Shown: positions 43,464 through 54,915, counted from the first letter of the stretch. The stretch is DNA of 64,000 bases from Tenrec ecaudatus (GCF_050624435.1 NC_134546.1:12547001-12611000); one strand, 5' to 3'. The notes: generated by a model not told the origin, from the letters alone. Program-made: numbers and translations.

Positions 43464-43714
43464 ATTTTCTTTTTTTTTTCTCCCTTCACTGTGCAACCCA
43501 CTTCAGTGCTTGAAGCCCACGGGGAAAGCCAGGCAATGGTCCGGGGCTGCAGTATGCTTTGGCCTGGGGCACTGTGAGAGGCCCATGGGATCGGATCTGC
43601 CGTAAATCCAAACCCAGGCAAAGTCCAGAATTTCTTATGCTGCATCTTTAACACTTTTATCTGTGGAATTGTAAATTGAGTCATAGATGTCAAAAAATCA
43701 TCGTTGGATTTCAT
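43464..43714 (-). pseudogene. Possible retroposed sequence with poly(A), antisense
   Basis: A T11 run at 43,470-43,480 would be an A tail on the minus strand, and 43,481-43,714 then contains an 86-codon minus-strand frame. Its protein shows no family I recognise, there is no AATAAA before the tail, and the left flank is a truncated LTR. Could be a processed-retrocopy fragment or a plain low-complexity junction. Confidence 0.25.
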
Positions 43715-43904
43715 AGATGTCTATCTCAGAATAACTCATGCCCTATTCACAAGAAGGCAGAATAGGTTTTGACAAGTTTATGAACTCACAGGCTTAATTT
43801 TTCCCCTGCAAAATCTCAAAAATTCTTGTACTGGGGAAGTTATTTTCAAAAACAATCTCTTTAACATCTAAGGAGATGCCTCTTGCCATAAATGAACTCT
43901 TCTT
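43715..43904. other. Unique non-coding stretch
   Basis: Nothing recognised. Confidence 0.4.
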
Positions 43905-45205
43905 CTTAATGAATGTTTTATTGTGAAATAGGTGGGAAAGGCTTTAGATTTCAGACCACCAACTCAGCATTCAACAGTACAAATTATAACTCAACAACCT
44001 GGGCCCTGTACTCATCCTCTGTCCCACCCACCACCTCCTCTGATTTTGCTGCTGCTTATGGACCTCTGTCCTCCCTTTCACCAAAGTCAACACCTGTCAA
44101 CCAAGTCTTTCCACCTTTGTTCTCCCTTCCTTAGGAATTTCCAAAGTGTCTTTCCTTTGGGATGCAATTTTTTGTCTTAGATTTTATCCTTAGAGCAGTG
44201 GGCTCATGCAGTATTTGTCCTTTTGTGATTGATTCAGCATAATGTTCCCCAGATCCATCCATGTCATGAGGTACTTCATGGTTTCATCATTGTTTTTGAG
44301 CGATGCATAATATTCCATTGTGTGTATCTACCAAAGTTTCTTTATCCATTCTTTTGCTGCTGGGCCTTTGGGGTTGTTTCCAACTACTTGCTAATGTCAA
44401 CAGTACGCTGGTGAACATGAAAGTGCATATGTCTGTTCCTTTTATGGCTCTTACTTCTTCAGGGCACCTACCCAGAAAAGGTATTGCTGGATCGCCTGGA
44501 ATTTCTCTTCCCAGTTGTTTGTCATAGTGCCAGATCACTTTCCACAATGGCCGCACATAATTACAGACCCAACAGTAGTGAATGACAGTTCCAATTTCTC
44601 TGCATCCTCTCCAACATTTGTAGTTTTCTGTTTTGTTTTGGTTTTTAGTTAGGCAGCCATTGCCAATGTAAGGTGCTAGCTCATTATTATTTCGATTTAT
44701 TTTCTCGGATGGCTAATGATCTTGGATTTTTAAAAAATATGTTTGTTATCCATTTGAATGTCATTGTTGTTGAATTGTCTGCTCATTTACTTTGCTCACT
44801 TTTTAGTTGGATTATTTGGGTTTTCATTATTAAGGTACTACAGTTTTCTATATATTTTAGCCATTATTCTCTTGCCTGTTATTTATGTCTTTCCTAGAGA
44901 TTTTTTTCTTAGTCCAACTAATCTTTGGATACATTTTTATCTATGTTTATTGTACTGTTACTTTGGTTTATGTACATTGTACCAGCACCAGGCTGTGTGA
45001 TTAGCATGGCTGGGTAATAGATTTTGAAGTTGGTGAGTGAGAGGTTTCCTGTTTTGTTCTTCTTAAGAAGTTTTTTTTTTTTTGGCTTATTCTGGTTCTC
45101 TTCCCATTCCATAAAAATTACTAAATGCTATTTCCTTTTCTTTAAAGAATGGAGTTGTCTTTTAACACTTGTTACCATCACTTTTAAATTTTTTTTTGAA
45201 AATCT
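43905..45205 (-). mobile_element. L1 LINE, antisense (3' UTR and ORF2 end)
   Basis: 'gcataatgttccccagatcc', 'atccatgtcatgaggtactt', 'tttgctgctgggcctttggg', 'ggtattgctggatcgcctgg', 'cactttccacaatggccgc' and 'tgcatcctctccaacatttg' are hallmark antisense L1 3' UTR text. Beyond 44,690, 'ctcggatggctaatgatctt' and 'accagcaccaggctgtgtg' continue it. 5'-truncated and old, no usable ORF. Confidence 0.9.
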
Positions 45206-45369
45206 GGTAGATATTTAAAATCTTTGCAATTCTAATTTTTTTTCTCTGTTAACTAATAAGTTAAACATCTTTTCATGCTCATTGACCAATTGAATTTTCT
45301 GTTTGTGTAGTATTTGCTCAATACTGGAAGTGTTGAGCGATGAAAATTATTTATGTGTTTAACTTCTAA
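45206..45369 (-). mobile_element. L1 fragment, antisense (tentative)
   Basis: 'taacatcttttcatgctcat' style text at 45,265-45,310 suggests another piece of an ORF2/3'UTR junction. Weak. Confidence 0.4.
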
Positions 45370-45530
45370 CAGAAAAATGAAGGTTCAAGTCCACCCAGAA
45401 GATCTAGTAATAGACTCCTGAAAAGTCAGCCATTGACATTGCTATGGAGTCCAGTTCTAAACTGACACACACAGTCTCTATGAGCCGAAAGGGACTCAAC
45501 AGCCCCTGTGTTGGTTTGATTTGGTTACTC
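45370..45530 (+). mobile_element. AfroSINE-type SINE, diverged
   Basis: 'gaaggttcaagtccacccag', 'gccattgacattgctatgga', 'ctaaactgacacacacagtc' and 'tctatgagccgaaagggact', followed by 'ttggtttgatttggtta' (the T-rich SINE tail style). The head is missing. Confidence 0.75.
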
Positions 45531-45697
45531 AAAACTTGCTTTGATTTTACTCTTCCTCACTGCTTTGAAAAAAAGTTCTTTTGGAATTCTACACACTTTT
45601 GCTTTGCCAATTGTATGTATTGCATATACCTTACCCCCTCCTGTGACTTATAAGTTTCCCTTTTGTGAATATATATATAGGAGATTAACTAAACCTT

Positions 45698-47148
45698 TCT
45701 TTTTTTAACATTTTATAAGGGACTCATACAACTCTTATCACAATCCATACATATACATACATCAATTGTATAAAGCACATCTGTACATTCTTTTCCCTAA
45801 TCATTTTCAAAGCATTTGCTCTCCACTTAAGCCCTTTGCATCAAGTCCTCTTTTTTCCCTCTCCCACCCTGCTCCCCCCTCCCTCATGAGTCCTTGATAA
45901 TTTATAAATTATTATTTTGTCATATATTGCCCTATCTGGCATCTCCCTTCACCCCCTTTTCTGTTGTCTGTCCCCCAGGGAGGAGGTCACATGTAGATCC
46001 TTGTAATCAGTTCCCCCTTTCCAACCCTCATACCCTCTACCCTCTCAGTATCGCCCCTCACACCCCTGGTCCTGAAGGTATCATCCACCCTGGATTTCCT
46101 GTGCCTCCAGCTCCTGTCTGCACCAGTGTACATCCTCTGCTCTATCCAGACTTGCAATGTAGAATTCGGATCATGGTGGGGGTGGGGGGGGGAGGAGGAA
46201 TCATTTAGGAACTGGAGGAAAGCTCTGTTCTTCATCAGTGCTACGTCGCACACTGACTGACTCATCTCCTCCCCTAGACCCCTCTGGGAGGGGATCTCCA
46301 GTGGCCAACAAATGGGCTTTGGGTCTCCACTCTGCACTTCCCCCTTCATTGACTATGGTAAGATTTTAATTTTTTTTGATGATGCCTTATACCTGATCCC
46401 TTCGACACCTCATGATCGCACAGGTTGGTGTGCTTCTTCCATGTGGGCTTTGTTGCTTCTGAGCTAGATGGCCACTTGTTCACCTTCAAGCCTTTAAGAC
46501 CCCAGACACTATCTCTTTTGATAGCTGGGCACCATCAGCTTTCTTTGCCACATTTGCTTATGCACCCGTTTGTCCTCAGTGATGGTATCATGGAGGTGTG
46601 CACCCAATGATATGATTTTTTTGTTCTTTGATGTCTGATAACTGATCCCTTCGGAACCACGTGATCACACAGGCTGGTATGCTTCTTCCATGTGGACTTT
46701 GTTGCTTCTGAGCTAGATGGACGCTTGTTCATGTGAGTGTATATTTTAATAATTTATTTCTTAATTTTAAAATATTCTTTATCAAAAGCAATGAAAATAA
46801 TGGAGTTGGAATCTAAGTTGGAATTGTATTGTACTTAGAGATTTCTTTGCGTATTCTTAGTATTTTCACAATGTTAAGTCTTTCTTCTCATGAACATGGA
46901 ATGTTCTTCCATTTATGTAGGTCTTTGGGGGATTTTGTTGCTCTTTGGTTGTAGTAAAGGACATTATTCTTCAAGCTCACTAATTCACTTTTCCATTTTT
47001 TAGATCCTATTACTTTGCTCTTTGACCATGTTGTCTAATTTTTGTTACCTTATTATTTATCTTTTGTAATTCTATTTGGTGTAAGGTTTCTAGTTTTCCT
47101 ATTCTTTCTATTATTTTTCTGAATAGTTCTTCCATCCAGTGACAGTAA
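45698..47148 (-). mobile_element. L1-type LINE, antisense, long-UTR family (3' part)
   Basis: T-rich start (its A tail), then 'ggactcatacaactcttatc', 'cccccagggaggaggtc', 'cacccctggtcctgaaggta', 'gacttgcaatgtagaattc', and two modules beginning 'gccttatacctgatccctt' (46,383) and 'gtctgataactgatccctt' (46,632), ~249 bp apart. From ~46,740 the text 'cacaatgttaagtc' and 'gaacatggaatgttcttcc' is antisense ORF2. It joins 47,675-48,060 across a solo LTR inserted at 47,154. Confidence 0.8.
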
Positions 47149-47153
47149 CTAAG

Positions 47154-47669
47154 TGTCTTCGTCTGGGTACTTTAGAGAAACAAGTCTACATGAACTCGTG
47201 TATAAGAGAGGGTTTTATATAAAGGGTAAATGCACATCAAGAAAATATCCCAACCTATGCTGCCCAAACCCACAAGCCCAACATTAACCCATGTGTCCAA
47301 CACCAATCCACAAAGTCCTCCTCCATTACACAAAACACACACAGTGATGCTGACTGCAGGAGGAAAGCCAAATCCGTGAATGTGTAAGTATCTCAGCACT
47401 GGCAGGGATCTTCACACGGCTGCTCCAGCACCCAGGGCTACATCGGGTTAGGTCTATGTGGCTTCTCCTCAGGGGTGTCTTGCAGGAAGTGAGCCTTTCC
47501 AGCTGAAGCAGGGAACTGGCTAAGGCAGCTGCACCCTGGTCAGACCATCAGAAATCATCTGACCCGAAAAAAACAAAGGCGAGGCTCATGGAGCCATTTA
47601 TCCCTCTACCCTTCAGTTAACCCCACCTGTGTTTATTGGCCAGGTTGGCACAATAAACTAACTTCCTCA
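47154..47669 (+). mobile_element. Solo LTR, family B, with perfect 5-bp TSD
   Basis: From 'tgtcttcgtctgggtacttt' to '..ctaacttcctca': 516 bp with TG...CA ends. CTAAG on both sides (47,149-47,153 and 47,670-47,674). Shares its start architecture (gtctgggt..ttagagaaacaa..tataagagag) with family A, but its body differs ('ttcaggggtgtcttgcagg' style, 'gcagctgcaccctgg'), so it is a related subfamily. It interrupts an antisense L1. Confidence 0.95.
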
Positions 47670-47674
47670 CTAAG

Positions 47675-48060
47675 CATCATTATTCTGCTGACTATTTCTT
47701 GTAGCTCCAGTGTCTTTTGTTCAGAATATTCCTTTGGATTTGAGTGGTTCATTTGTGCCTATTTTCCTTGAAATCTTTTTCTTCTGGTGTATGTGTTATG
47801 GAAGCCCAAGATTGACTCCTGTTTCTGATACATCATGCAGTGTTGGATGGGCTGCTGGGTGATGTTTTGTACTTTGCTTTGCTGGAGGACAGGAACTTCT
47901 GGAACCTTCCATGCCATTACTCAAGGACAGTCTGTTGCTTTCCTTGCCTGGAGGCTGCGACACGAGGGACCTTCTTGGTTGGGATTGGGAATGCCTAGGG
48001 CTTTTCTTGCTGGGCCCAGGGGTGATATCCATGAACTATTTCTGAACTCATAGCTAAATG
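47675..48060 (-). mobile_element. L1-type LINE, antisense (5' part of the interrupted copy)
   Basis: Resumes directly after the solo LTR's second CTAAG with 'attctgctgactatttcttg', 'gaatattcctttggatttga', 'ttccttgaaatctttttctt'. By position it should be upstream ORF2/ORF1/5' sequence, but I can only support 'antisense L1 continuation'. The distance from the 3' part is too short for a full L1, so the copy is internally deleted. Confidence 0.6.
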
Positions 48061-48117
48061 AATTAATGTTAAATCCATCAATGACAGGGGGCCCCTCAGT
48101 AGTTCCCTTGGGATATA

Positions 48118-48335
48118 CCAAACCAACCAAAACAAAGTCATTGTCTTATCAAGTTGATTCTGACTCGTGGTGACCTGATTTTAAAAAAGGAGAATTGCCC
48201 CATTTGGGTTTCTGAGACTTTAAATCTTTGTAGCAGTGGATAGTTTCATCATTCAGTCACAGAGGGCTCGTGGATTCAAACTGCTGATGTATGGTTAGTA
48301 GTTCAATTTATAACTCTGCATGCCACCATTCCAAA
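48118..48335 (-). mobile_element. AfroSINE-type SINE, antisense
   Basis: Starts 'ccaaaccaaccaaaacaa' (antisense of the TTTGGTTT tail), 'caagttgattctgactcgtg', 'gtgacctgat', 'tttgggtttctgagacttta', 'ggattcaaactgctgatg'. Near full length. Confidence 0.85.
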
Positions 48336-49187
48336 TGAAGAGACAAATTTCTAATTTATTTGACTCTACACCTGTTTTTTAAAACATTAGAAATAAGTAA
48401 GATCCCCTGAGCTTGTCTCGTGTTTGGTTGGAAGAATTCATTGTACAGTCTATAAGACACTGTTCATAGGAACTTTTAACCCTCTGTACTTATTTATGCT
48501 TTGCACACGTATAGCCAAGAAAGGTATTCTGTGCTGAAACATCTTGGTAATTTTCTTCAGGTAGTCTGACATTGTTGTATGAATGGCATGTTGTTATTTT
48601 CAGAGGAGCTTGCAGACATCAAGTATCTGAGAATGAGGAAGGGCCACTCCCCACTCCCTGATGTCACGCCCCTGGCCCTGTCATGCTCTTGCATTTGTTA
48701 AGCGGGGACTCTACTTTTAATTGCAAGTGGCCCCAGGAATCATTGTGCAGGTGAGACTTGCTTATCTGCAGGGAGCCAGGGAGCCAGTCAGCCCCAGGGT
48801 TCTCACACCCAAGTGGGCTGATCATGGGTGCTCAGGAGAGGAGGAACCTGGGAGTTCATTCAGGCCATGGGCTTCATTTAAGTTTGTTCAGAAAGATCAC
48901 ACGGAGACTCTTGGAAAGCCTTTGCTGACTCATTGCTGAGGAAGGGTTTGCTTCTTTGTGTTTCTCACCAACAGTAGCTTCATTCACATCATCTCGGTTA
49001 ATCCCTCTATTGACATATTGCATTTGACTTATAGGACCCAGATTTAGAACTAGGGGCTCTGGTTCTAAATCCATAAGCTGACAGAATGTAAAGCAATGGA
49101 ACAATTACTCTTCATTTATATGGGGAACATTTGTGTGCATTCTCAGACCCAAAACATAACCTTTAAAATTATACCAAATAACAGAGT
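48336..49187. other. Unique non-coding stretch
   Basis: Nothing recognised. Confidence 0.45.
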
Positions 49188-49699
49188 TGTGTTAGTCTGG
49201 GTTGACTAGAGAAACAAATTTGTAGACACTCAAATGTATATACAAAAATGCTTTATATCAAAGAGCAATTGTACATTAAAAAAATATCCTAGCTATTCCA
49301 GATCAAGTCCATAGATTTGATTTTAGTCCATATGTCCTATACCAGTCTGTAATTTCCTCTTAAGACTCACACAACACATGCAATGACTGTGAATGAAGGA
49401 AGATCACAGGCCAGTGGGTGGAAAGTCTTGTGGATCCAGTGGCAGTGGAAGTATCTCAGTGCTGGCAGGGGTCTCCATGTGGCTCCTCCAGTCCCAGGGC
49501 TTTAGTTCCATTAGGGGTCTCCATGTGGCTTGTCAGCAGGAAGACAAGCAGAGAGAATCTCCCATCGCCAGGGAGGAATACAGGAGTTCCTAGAATCCTC
49601 AGGAGAACATCAAGCCCACAGCAGGCCTCATTGACTATGGCTTGATTGACAGGATAGACTCCACCCCTTTGTGAATTGACAGCTTATGTAACTGTCACA
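49188..49699 (+). mobile_element. ERVL-like LTR, family A, full length
   Basis: From 'tgtgttagtctgggttgact' to '..cttatgtaactgtcaca': 512 bp with TG...CA ends, with the same internal order as 36,351-36,858. No matching pentamer is seen at its right edge; instead a partial second copy of its 3' half follows at 50,550. Confidence 0.85.
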
Positions 49700-50549
49700 G
49701 ACCAACCCTTGTCAGCTTGAACACTTTCACATCACTCTTTAGTCATATATAATTTTCAAGCCAACAGTAATAAAATCATATCTGTACCTAATAGGATAAA
49801 ATTAAAATGTAAATAATTTTAAAATGTGCCATCCTCATTTAAACATAGCATTCTATAAGTGAACGAAATAAAAATATTCTATACTTATGTGAACACCTAC
49901 ACCATAATCCTATGAACGTATTCCCCCACCTGTAAAAGTTTGTAAACCAGCCACTTTATCCTCCCCATTTGGGGTATCCAATTTCTGTACTGCCCACTTA
50001 CATCAACCCAGTGCTCTGAGGAGACAATCCTATTCTTTGATCTGAAGAATCTTCATTCCAGTTGGAACCTTGTGAGTCTGCATCCATAAGCCGAGTCAAA
50101 TCAGGACAGACCATCCAAAGTCAGCAGCAATATGCTAAAAAATCTTCTCTTCATCTGGTCAGGTTCTGGTCAACTCAATGTGAGCTGCCTCACTTAGCCT
50201 CACCAGGGTGCCCTTTGGTCACTTAGCCTTTAGACCTTGGGTCCCTTCACCAATTCTTAACAACCCTAGCCCCCTGGTGCTAGGTCATGCATTTCAGACC
50301 AGCCAGCCTGCTCCGTTTTCTCCTCTAGGTCCTGAAAACCAGGTCCACAGGTGTCAGTGGCCAGACTCAACCTGTCTCTTCATTGCTGCATTTCTCTCCC
50401 TTCCACACAACAAGTGGTCCAAATGGTCACCTAGCAAGCATGTCAGCCTGCCCACAGGCTCTCTTTAATGTCCAGTCCTAGATAGGAGAGTTTTTCATGG
50501 CTCCAGAATTTTTCCAGCTTCGTCAGAAGCCGCTAGTTCAAAATTCCAA
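49700..50549 (+). mobile_element. Possible internal region of a non-autonomous LTR element
   Basis: 850 bp with no open frame beyond chance, lying between a complete LTR and a partial LTR in the same orientation. It could be an internal region with no gag/pol, or unrelated host DNA between two LTRs. It begins 'gaccaaccctt' and shows no obvious primer-binding site. Confidence 0.35.
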
Positions 50550-50768
50550 GAACCAAAGAGGCTCTGGTTCTATCAGGAGGGTCCATGTGGCTTGTCAGCA
50601 GAAAGACAAACAGAGAGAATCTCCCACTTCCAGGGAGGAATACAGGAGTCCCCAGAATCCTCAGGAGAAGGTCAAGCCCACGGGAGGCCTCATTGGCTAT
50701 GGCCTGTTTGACAAGCTACACTCCACCCCTTTGAAAGTTGACAGGAGATGATGTACCTGCCCACACAG
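50550..50768 (+). mobile_element. LTR family A, 3' half
   Basis: 'ggctctggttctatcaggag', 'gtccatgtggcttgtcagc', 'caaacagagagaatctccc', 'cagggaggaatacaggagt' and the end 'gatgtacctgcccaca' parallel 49,500-49,699. Confidence 0.8.
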
Positions 50769-51688
50769 TAAACCTAAAATGAAACCAACATACAGTGTGC
50801 ACAGATACAGTTCAGAGCTATGGTGATTTGAAACTGAAATGTTGAGTGTAGTTCTTTGGGAAGGAGCTTGGCGACACCTATCTTGCTGTTCAGACAGGAT
50901 CACCCATGGCGCTGTTTCTTTAAAGGCTGGCTGGGTACCAACCCGTAGACATGAGATTTATCTGACAGGTCTCCTTAGAAACACTCATGCCAATGAGGAA
51001 ACAACAATAATGCATTATCTCCTTCTAACTCACTGAAAAAATGATTAAAAGTTAAGAGTGAGAGCAGGTGCATAACAAAACGTGTTTCACTACATGGTCA
51101 GTACAAAAGTTTTCAACTTCTCAATAGCACTTGGGCCAGTTTTGACACTTTAATATGAAAATTCTCCAGGAGCCATTGTGCTACTCCAGCTAATCAGAAA
51201 ATCAGTTTCGACATTCTCCGTATGTTTTTGTCATCTCACCATCCTGGCGACAACCTGACCTTCTACATCTAAACCCAGAGGAAAATTAGCAGCCACTCAA
51301 TCTTGATTTCTTCAGGAACAATGCAGTGATCACAGCTGAGCGGCATGGGAGACTGTCATGTCAAATCTAAAGCAGAGCTTTCTCTTCTGAGTCTGGCTTC
51401 ATTCTCAGGCTCTGTGATGTAATGACCAGTTTGAGCAAGAAGTTGCGTTTCCATCAGGTGAGGGAAAAAGCAGACATTTCCAAAGGCTTAGAGCTGATAT
51501 AAGACCACGTGAGACTTCACGTCGGGGGTTAGATGGCCCAGTGAGGAAGTGGGGGGACTGGACCTTCTCAATCACATTTGGATAAGTTGCTTCGTTGTTC
51601 TACTTGCTAGCTCGTGGTCTTTCCGGTTGATGTAATGTGGTGGTTTGAGGGATGATGTGATACCGACGTTAGTGGGTCACCAGTATTT
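50769..51688. other. Unique non-coding stretch
   Basis: Nothing recognised. Even composition and no SINE or LINE, so another place to check conservation. Confidence 0.45.
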
Positions 51689-51900
51689 CAACCAGTTACA
51701 GGATCACCCATGGAGAAAGGTTTCAGTGGAACTTCCAGACTAAGTCAGACTGGGGGGACTGGGGGGGGGGGCGATAACCTACAGTAATTCCTAAAATTAG
51801 CCATTGGAAATTCCATGGGTGACAATAAAATATTGTCTGAGATAGTGCTGCAAGAGGAGCACTCCAGGTGGAAGGCCCTCAAAATACACTGGCTCCACAG
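51689..51900 (+). mobile_element. RTE/BovB-like LINE 5'-region fragment (sense)
   Basis: 'cccatggagaaaggtttcag', 'ttagccattggaaattccat', 'gtgacaataaaatattgtct', 'gatagtgctgcaagaggag' and 'ggtggaaggccctcaaaa' follow the ORF-proximal text of the Afrotheria RTE family that also supplies the antisense fragments at 61.7-63.8 kb. It contains a G11 run at 51,760-51,770. Confidence 0.55.
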
Positions 51901-52019
51901 TGGACTGAGCACACCCGTGAGTGAGCAGGTGGTGTACACCCAGGCCATGCTTGTTCTGTTGTCCGTGAGGTCGTCGTGGGTTGTAGCTGATTGTAAGGCA
52001 ACCCATAATAATACCATCT
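51901..52019. other. Unique non-coding stretch
   Basis: Nothing recognised. Confidence 0.4.
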
Positions 52020-52190
52020 GCAGGATTCGGGGAAAGTCAGTTCAAGCCTTTGAATTCCAGTTTCTTCACCTGCTAAATGGATGGGATATCTACGTTGTGG
52101 GGTTATGGTGAGAATAAAATGACATGACATACGTAAAGCTCCAGGTATAAAGGGTGTACTCAAGAAATGTTAGCTGTTTTCTCTAATTCA
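52020..52190 (-). repeat. MIR fragment, antisense
   Basis: 'ccagtttcttcacctgctaa' then 'atgggatatctacgttgtgg' and 'gagaataaaatgacatgaca' is the antisense MIR order (cctcagtttcctcatctgtaaaatggg). Confidence 0.8.
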
Positions 52191-52718
52191 TTTTCTTCTC
52201 TCCTATAGAATCGCTCATCTTACTCGGCTAGAGGACAATCCTCCCAGGACAAGTGGGCATGATGCTGATTGGAGAAGTAACAATATAATGGATTGGAGTT
52301 TGATTGTTCATCTGGGATTTTGTCTGGGTTTGCTGCAGCCTGATTTAGCTACACAGTGACTTCCTCTATATTATGGCCCCTTTGGGGAAAATGGAGTTAC
52401 TGCCATTGCAGCAGGAAATAAGTTTCTAGTGAGCCACAGGGACAAGCTGCATCCCTGCAATCAAAGTTTTAAGGCTGATTTTATATGGACACTTTAAGCT
52501 GGGGCAGCCAGAATGAATTGTGTTTGCATAGTTGAAGATAGGAAATTCTACCCTCAGATAGCAGAGAAGATAAAAATAATTGGTTCTGGCTAGCATCACT
52601 GAAACCCTTTCAATTCAATCAGAAATTACTTGTGTTTTATTGTTAACACCTTTTAATTACTTACTAAGTAACAGAAACATGTATGCTAGCTTGTTTGTCT
52701 CCTAAAACAATTTGTAAG
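52191..52718. promoter_or_regulatory. Candidate conserved non-coding block
   Basis: Repeat-free, moderately AT-rich, with 'tgtgtttgcatag' (octamer-like TTTGCATA), 'tgttaacacc' (HNF1-like), 'tttaattacttac' and 'gataaaaataattgg'. Looks like enhancer-type sequence, but conservation cannot be judged here. Inference only. Confidence 0.25.
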
Positions 52719-52812
52719 GTAGCTTCTCAGATCCCTCCATGACAAATGAAACTGAGAGCCAGAGAAATTAAGAGACTGGTGGGTTGTGTGTTCTCAGAGT
52801 TCAAGTGCTCGT
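52719..52812 (+). repeat. MIR fragment
   Basis: 'gacaaatgaaactgagagcc' then 'agagaaattaagagactgg' and 'tcaagtgctcgttct' is the MIR 3' half. Confidence 0.75.
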
Positions 52813-54747
52813 TCTTATCCAGTGTGTTCCCTCCTGGAGGGGCTTTCCCAGGGTGAAAGCCCCGGGAAAACAGGATCAGATGCAGCGAGTATGGGAATTT
52901 AATGAGGCATCTCTTCCATGACAAAAATTACAAGGTCATTTGCATGTGGCGGTAGAGCTCACTGGAGACAATTCCAATCTCAACTAAGCCAATCTTTTCA
53001 TCCATGGTTTGTCTACACAGTAGCACAATTGGCAGAAACACAGGTTTCTCTGATTTCACTGACTTTGGGGACCATGACGGATCAGTTTAGACCAAAATTC
53101 CAGTCGTGATAGTTCTGCCGTGGCAAATGTAGAAACAGCCAGAGTCAGAAATTGCATCAATTGGACATTGACTTTAATTTACTACTGAAATCTGAATGTA
53201 CTGGAGGTTTTTGACTTTCTACGGTCGCCATTATACCTACGACGAAGACTTTCAGGCTGCTGTTGCGGGAAACCATCTCTTTGAGACCATGGGAATCTTG
53301 GCTTACTGTCAATAAAATGACCACCGAGAGGCCAGCCAATGCCCTCTACGTTTCTAATTGAGCAGGCGACGCTCTTCGCTCTTGCTATCCTTTGTGGGAC
53401 CGTGTTGCTCCCTGCAGGGAGATTCTATTGGTTCTTCCTAGGACCGTCGGGATTTGGTCACTGTGGTGAGATGTAGATGCATCAGGTCCCCTTCAGAATC
53501 CCTCGTCATCTTGGAAGGAGACTGCTAGAGAAACAGCTAACAGGGTTGAGACACTGAATCATTTAGTGCTGCCATGTAGAATCTAGTCCGCCTTGCCAGT
53601 GCCCTGGGTGGAATAAGAAAGGATATCATATGGAATAAGGGAAGATGTCAGACATCATCAAGCACATGCCAACTTAGATGCTTTCTCTTTTCTTTGTTGA
53701 TATTTCAGATTTGAAAATGAACAAGAGGCCTTAAACTTGGGACCTAATGACCTAACGTCCCTACGCCATAGGACCTAATGCCGTAGGGACAATTGTTTTC
53801 CTTGTTTATTTCCCAGACATGTCCATTTGGCATTTTGCGCCATAATGACGGCTCCCGTGAATGTGTGGTCCTTTGAGATTCGAAAAATGGTCGGGGGGGA
53901 GGGTGGTGGAAGTGGTCACACGGGTTGGTTCAGGTGCCACATCGAACCTTGCCGTTTCTCCTTTCCTTGCCTCGATCTCAGATTTAAGCTGACATTCCAG
54001 CCACGTGGGGACCTGGTGGCAGCTGCAAAGCCCAGATGTCCGGCTGCAGAAATGTGGTTCACAGGCTGCTTATGTGACAGACATGGGACTCTGGGACAGG
54101 GCAAGCATTGCAGTTGAGTTGTCCCTTCTTGCCGTCCTTTGACGTGGGCACAAGCAGGTATGTTGGGAGTTTCCCATCTGTTGCTTTCACATCCAGGAAA
54201 CTACAGCAGAGACGAGGCCAAGAATTGTCTGTTCATGCACTGAGACGCTGGACATTTTCTTCTGTGGTAATGGGCATTGGTAGAAAACAGAGAGGAAGTA
54301 ACTTTTTCAAAAGGATTGTCCAAATGCGAATGAAGAGCATTAAAATTAACACAGAAAATAGAAGCCCTGGTAAATAAATATGATATGATCCAGAAAGAAA
54401 ACTACAGGTGGTCAACCTGACTACTTAGAACACATCGATGCTTTAAAAGAAGACGAGCTCAATTAAAGGCTTGTATTCTAGTTCATTCAGTAGAGAAAAA
54501 TTCAAAGCATTATAAATGATATTCTCCCCCAAGTTGAAAATGTTTTTAGTATTTCAGGTGTACCAAGACCCTTTGACTCCATCAGATTCCTCTAGCTTCA
54601 TCATTTATGTGCTACGAAGTGGGTGTCTTCCTTTTGTTGATCATGCATTTTTATAAAATGTTTCTGAAATCCTAATGATTGGTCAGTCTTATCATTTCCC
54701 TCGCAGTTACAGGGAGATTTTCTGATCTTTCAACAAGTATTCTCTCT
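52813..54747. other. Long unique non-coding stretch
   Basis: No gene or repeat is recognised in almost 2 kb. A hairpin with a 9-bp perfect stem lies at 53,757-53,790. Confidence 0.45.
53757..53790. repeat. Perfect 9-bp inverted repeat with 16-nt loop
   Basis: GTCCCTACG at 53,757-53,765 and its complement CGTAGGGAC at 53,782-53,790. The string GACCTAATG occurs just upstream (53,741) and again in the loop (53,772), suggesting a small duplication-inversion event. Confidence 0.85.
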
Positions 54748-54915
54748 CTCACTGTCAGCAAGTCAGTGCTGACTCATAGTGACCCCTGTGGGTTTCCAAG
54801 GTTGTACGGAAGTGTTTGTGGGAGTAGAAAGCCCAGTCTTTCTTCCATGGAGCTGCTGGTAGCTTTGAACTGCTGACCACAGAGATTGCAACCCACTGCA
54901 CCACCATGGCTCCTA
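54748..54915 (-). mobile_element. AfroSINE-type SINE, antisense
   Basis: 'gtcagtgctgactcatagtg', 'acccctgtgggtttccaagg', 'gagtagaaagcccagtcttt', 'ttccatggagctgctggtag' and the head end 'caccaccatggctcct'. Near full length. Confidence 0.88.

Noticed and set aside
45894..46349. Overlapping 104- and 120-codon frames on both strands
   Set aside because: They lie wholly inside the L1 3' UTR family and recur as frames in its other copies.
51760..51770. G11 run as a G-quadruplex or promoter element
   Set aside because: A single homopolymer inside an RTE fragment; too little structure to claim a function.
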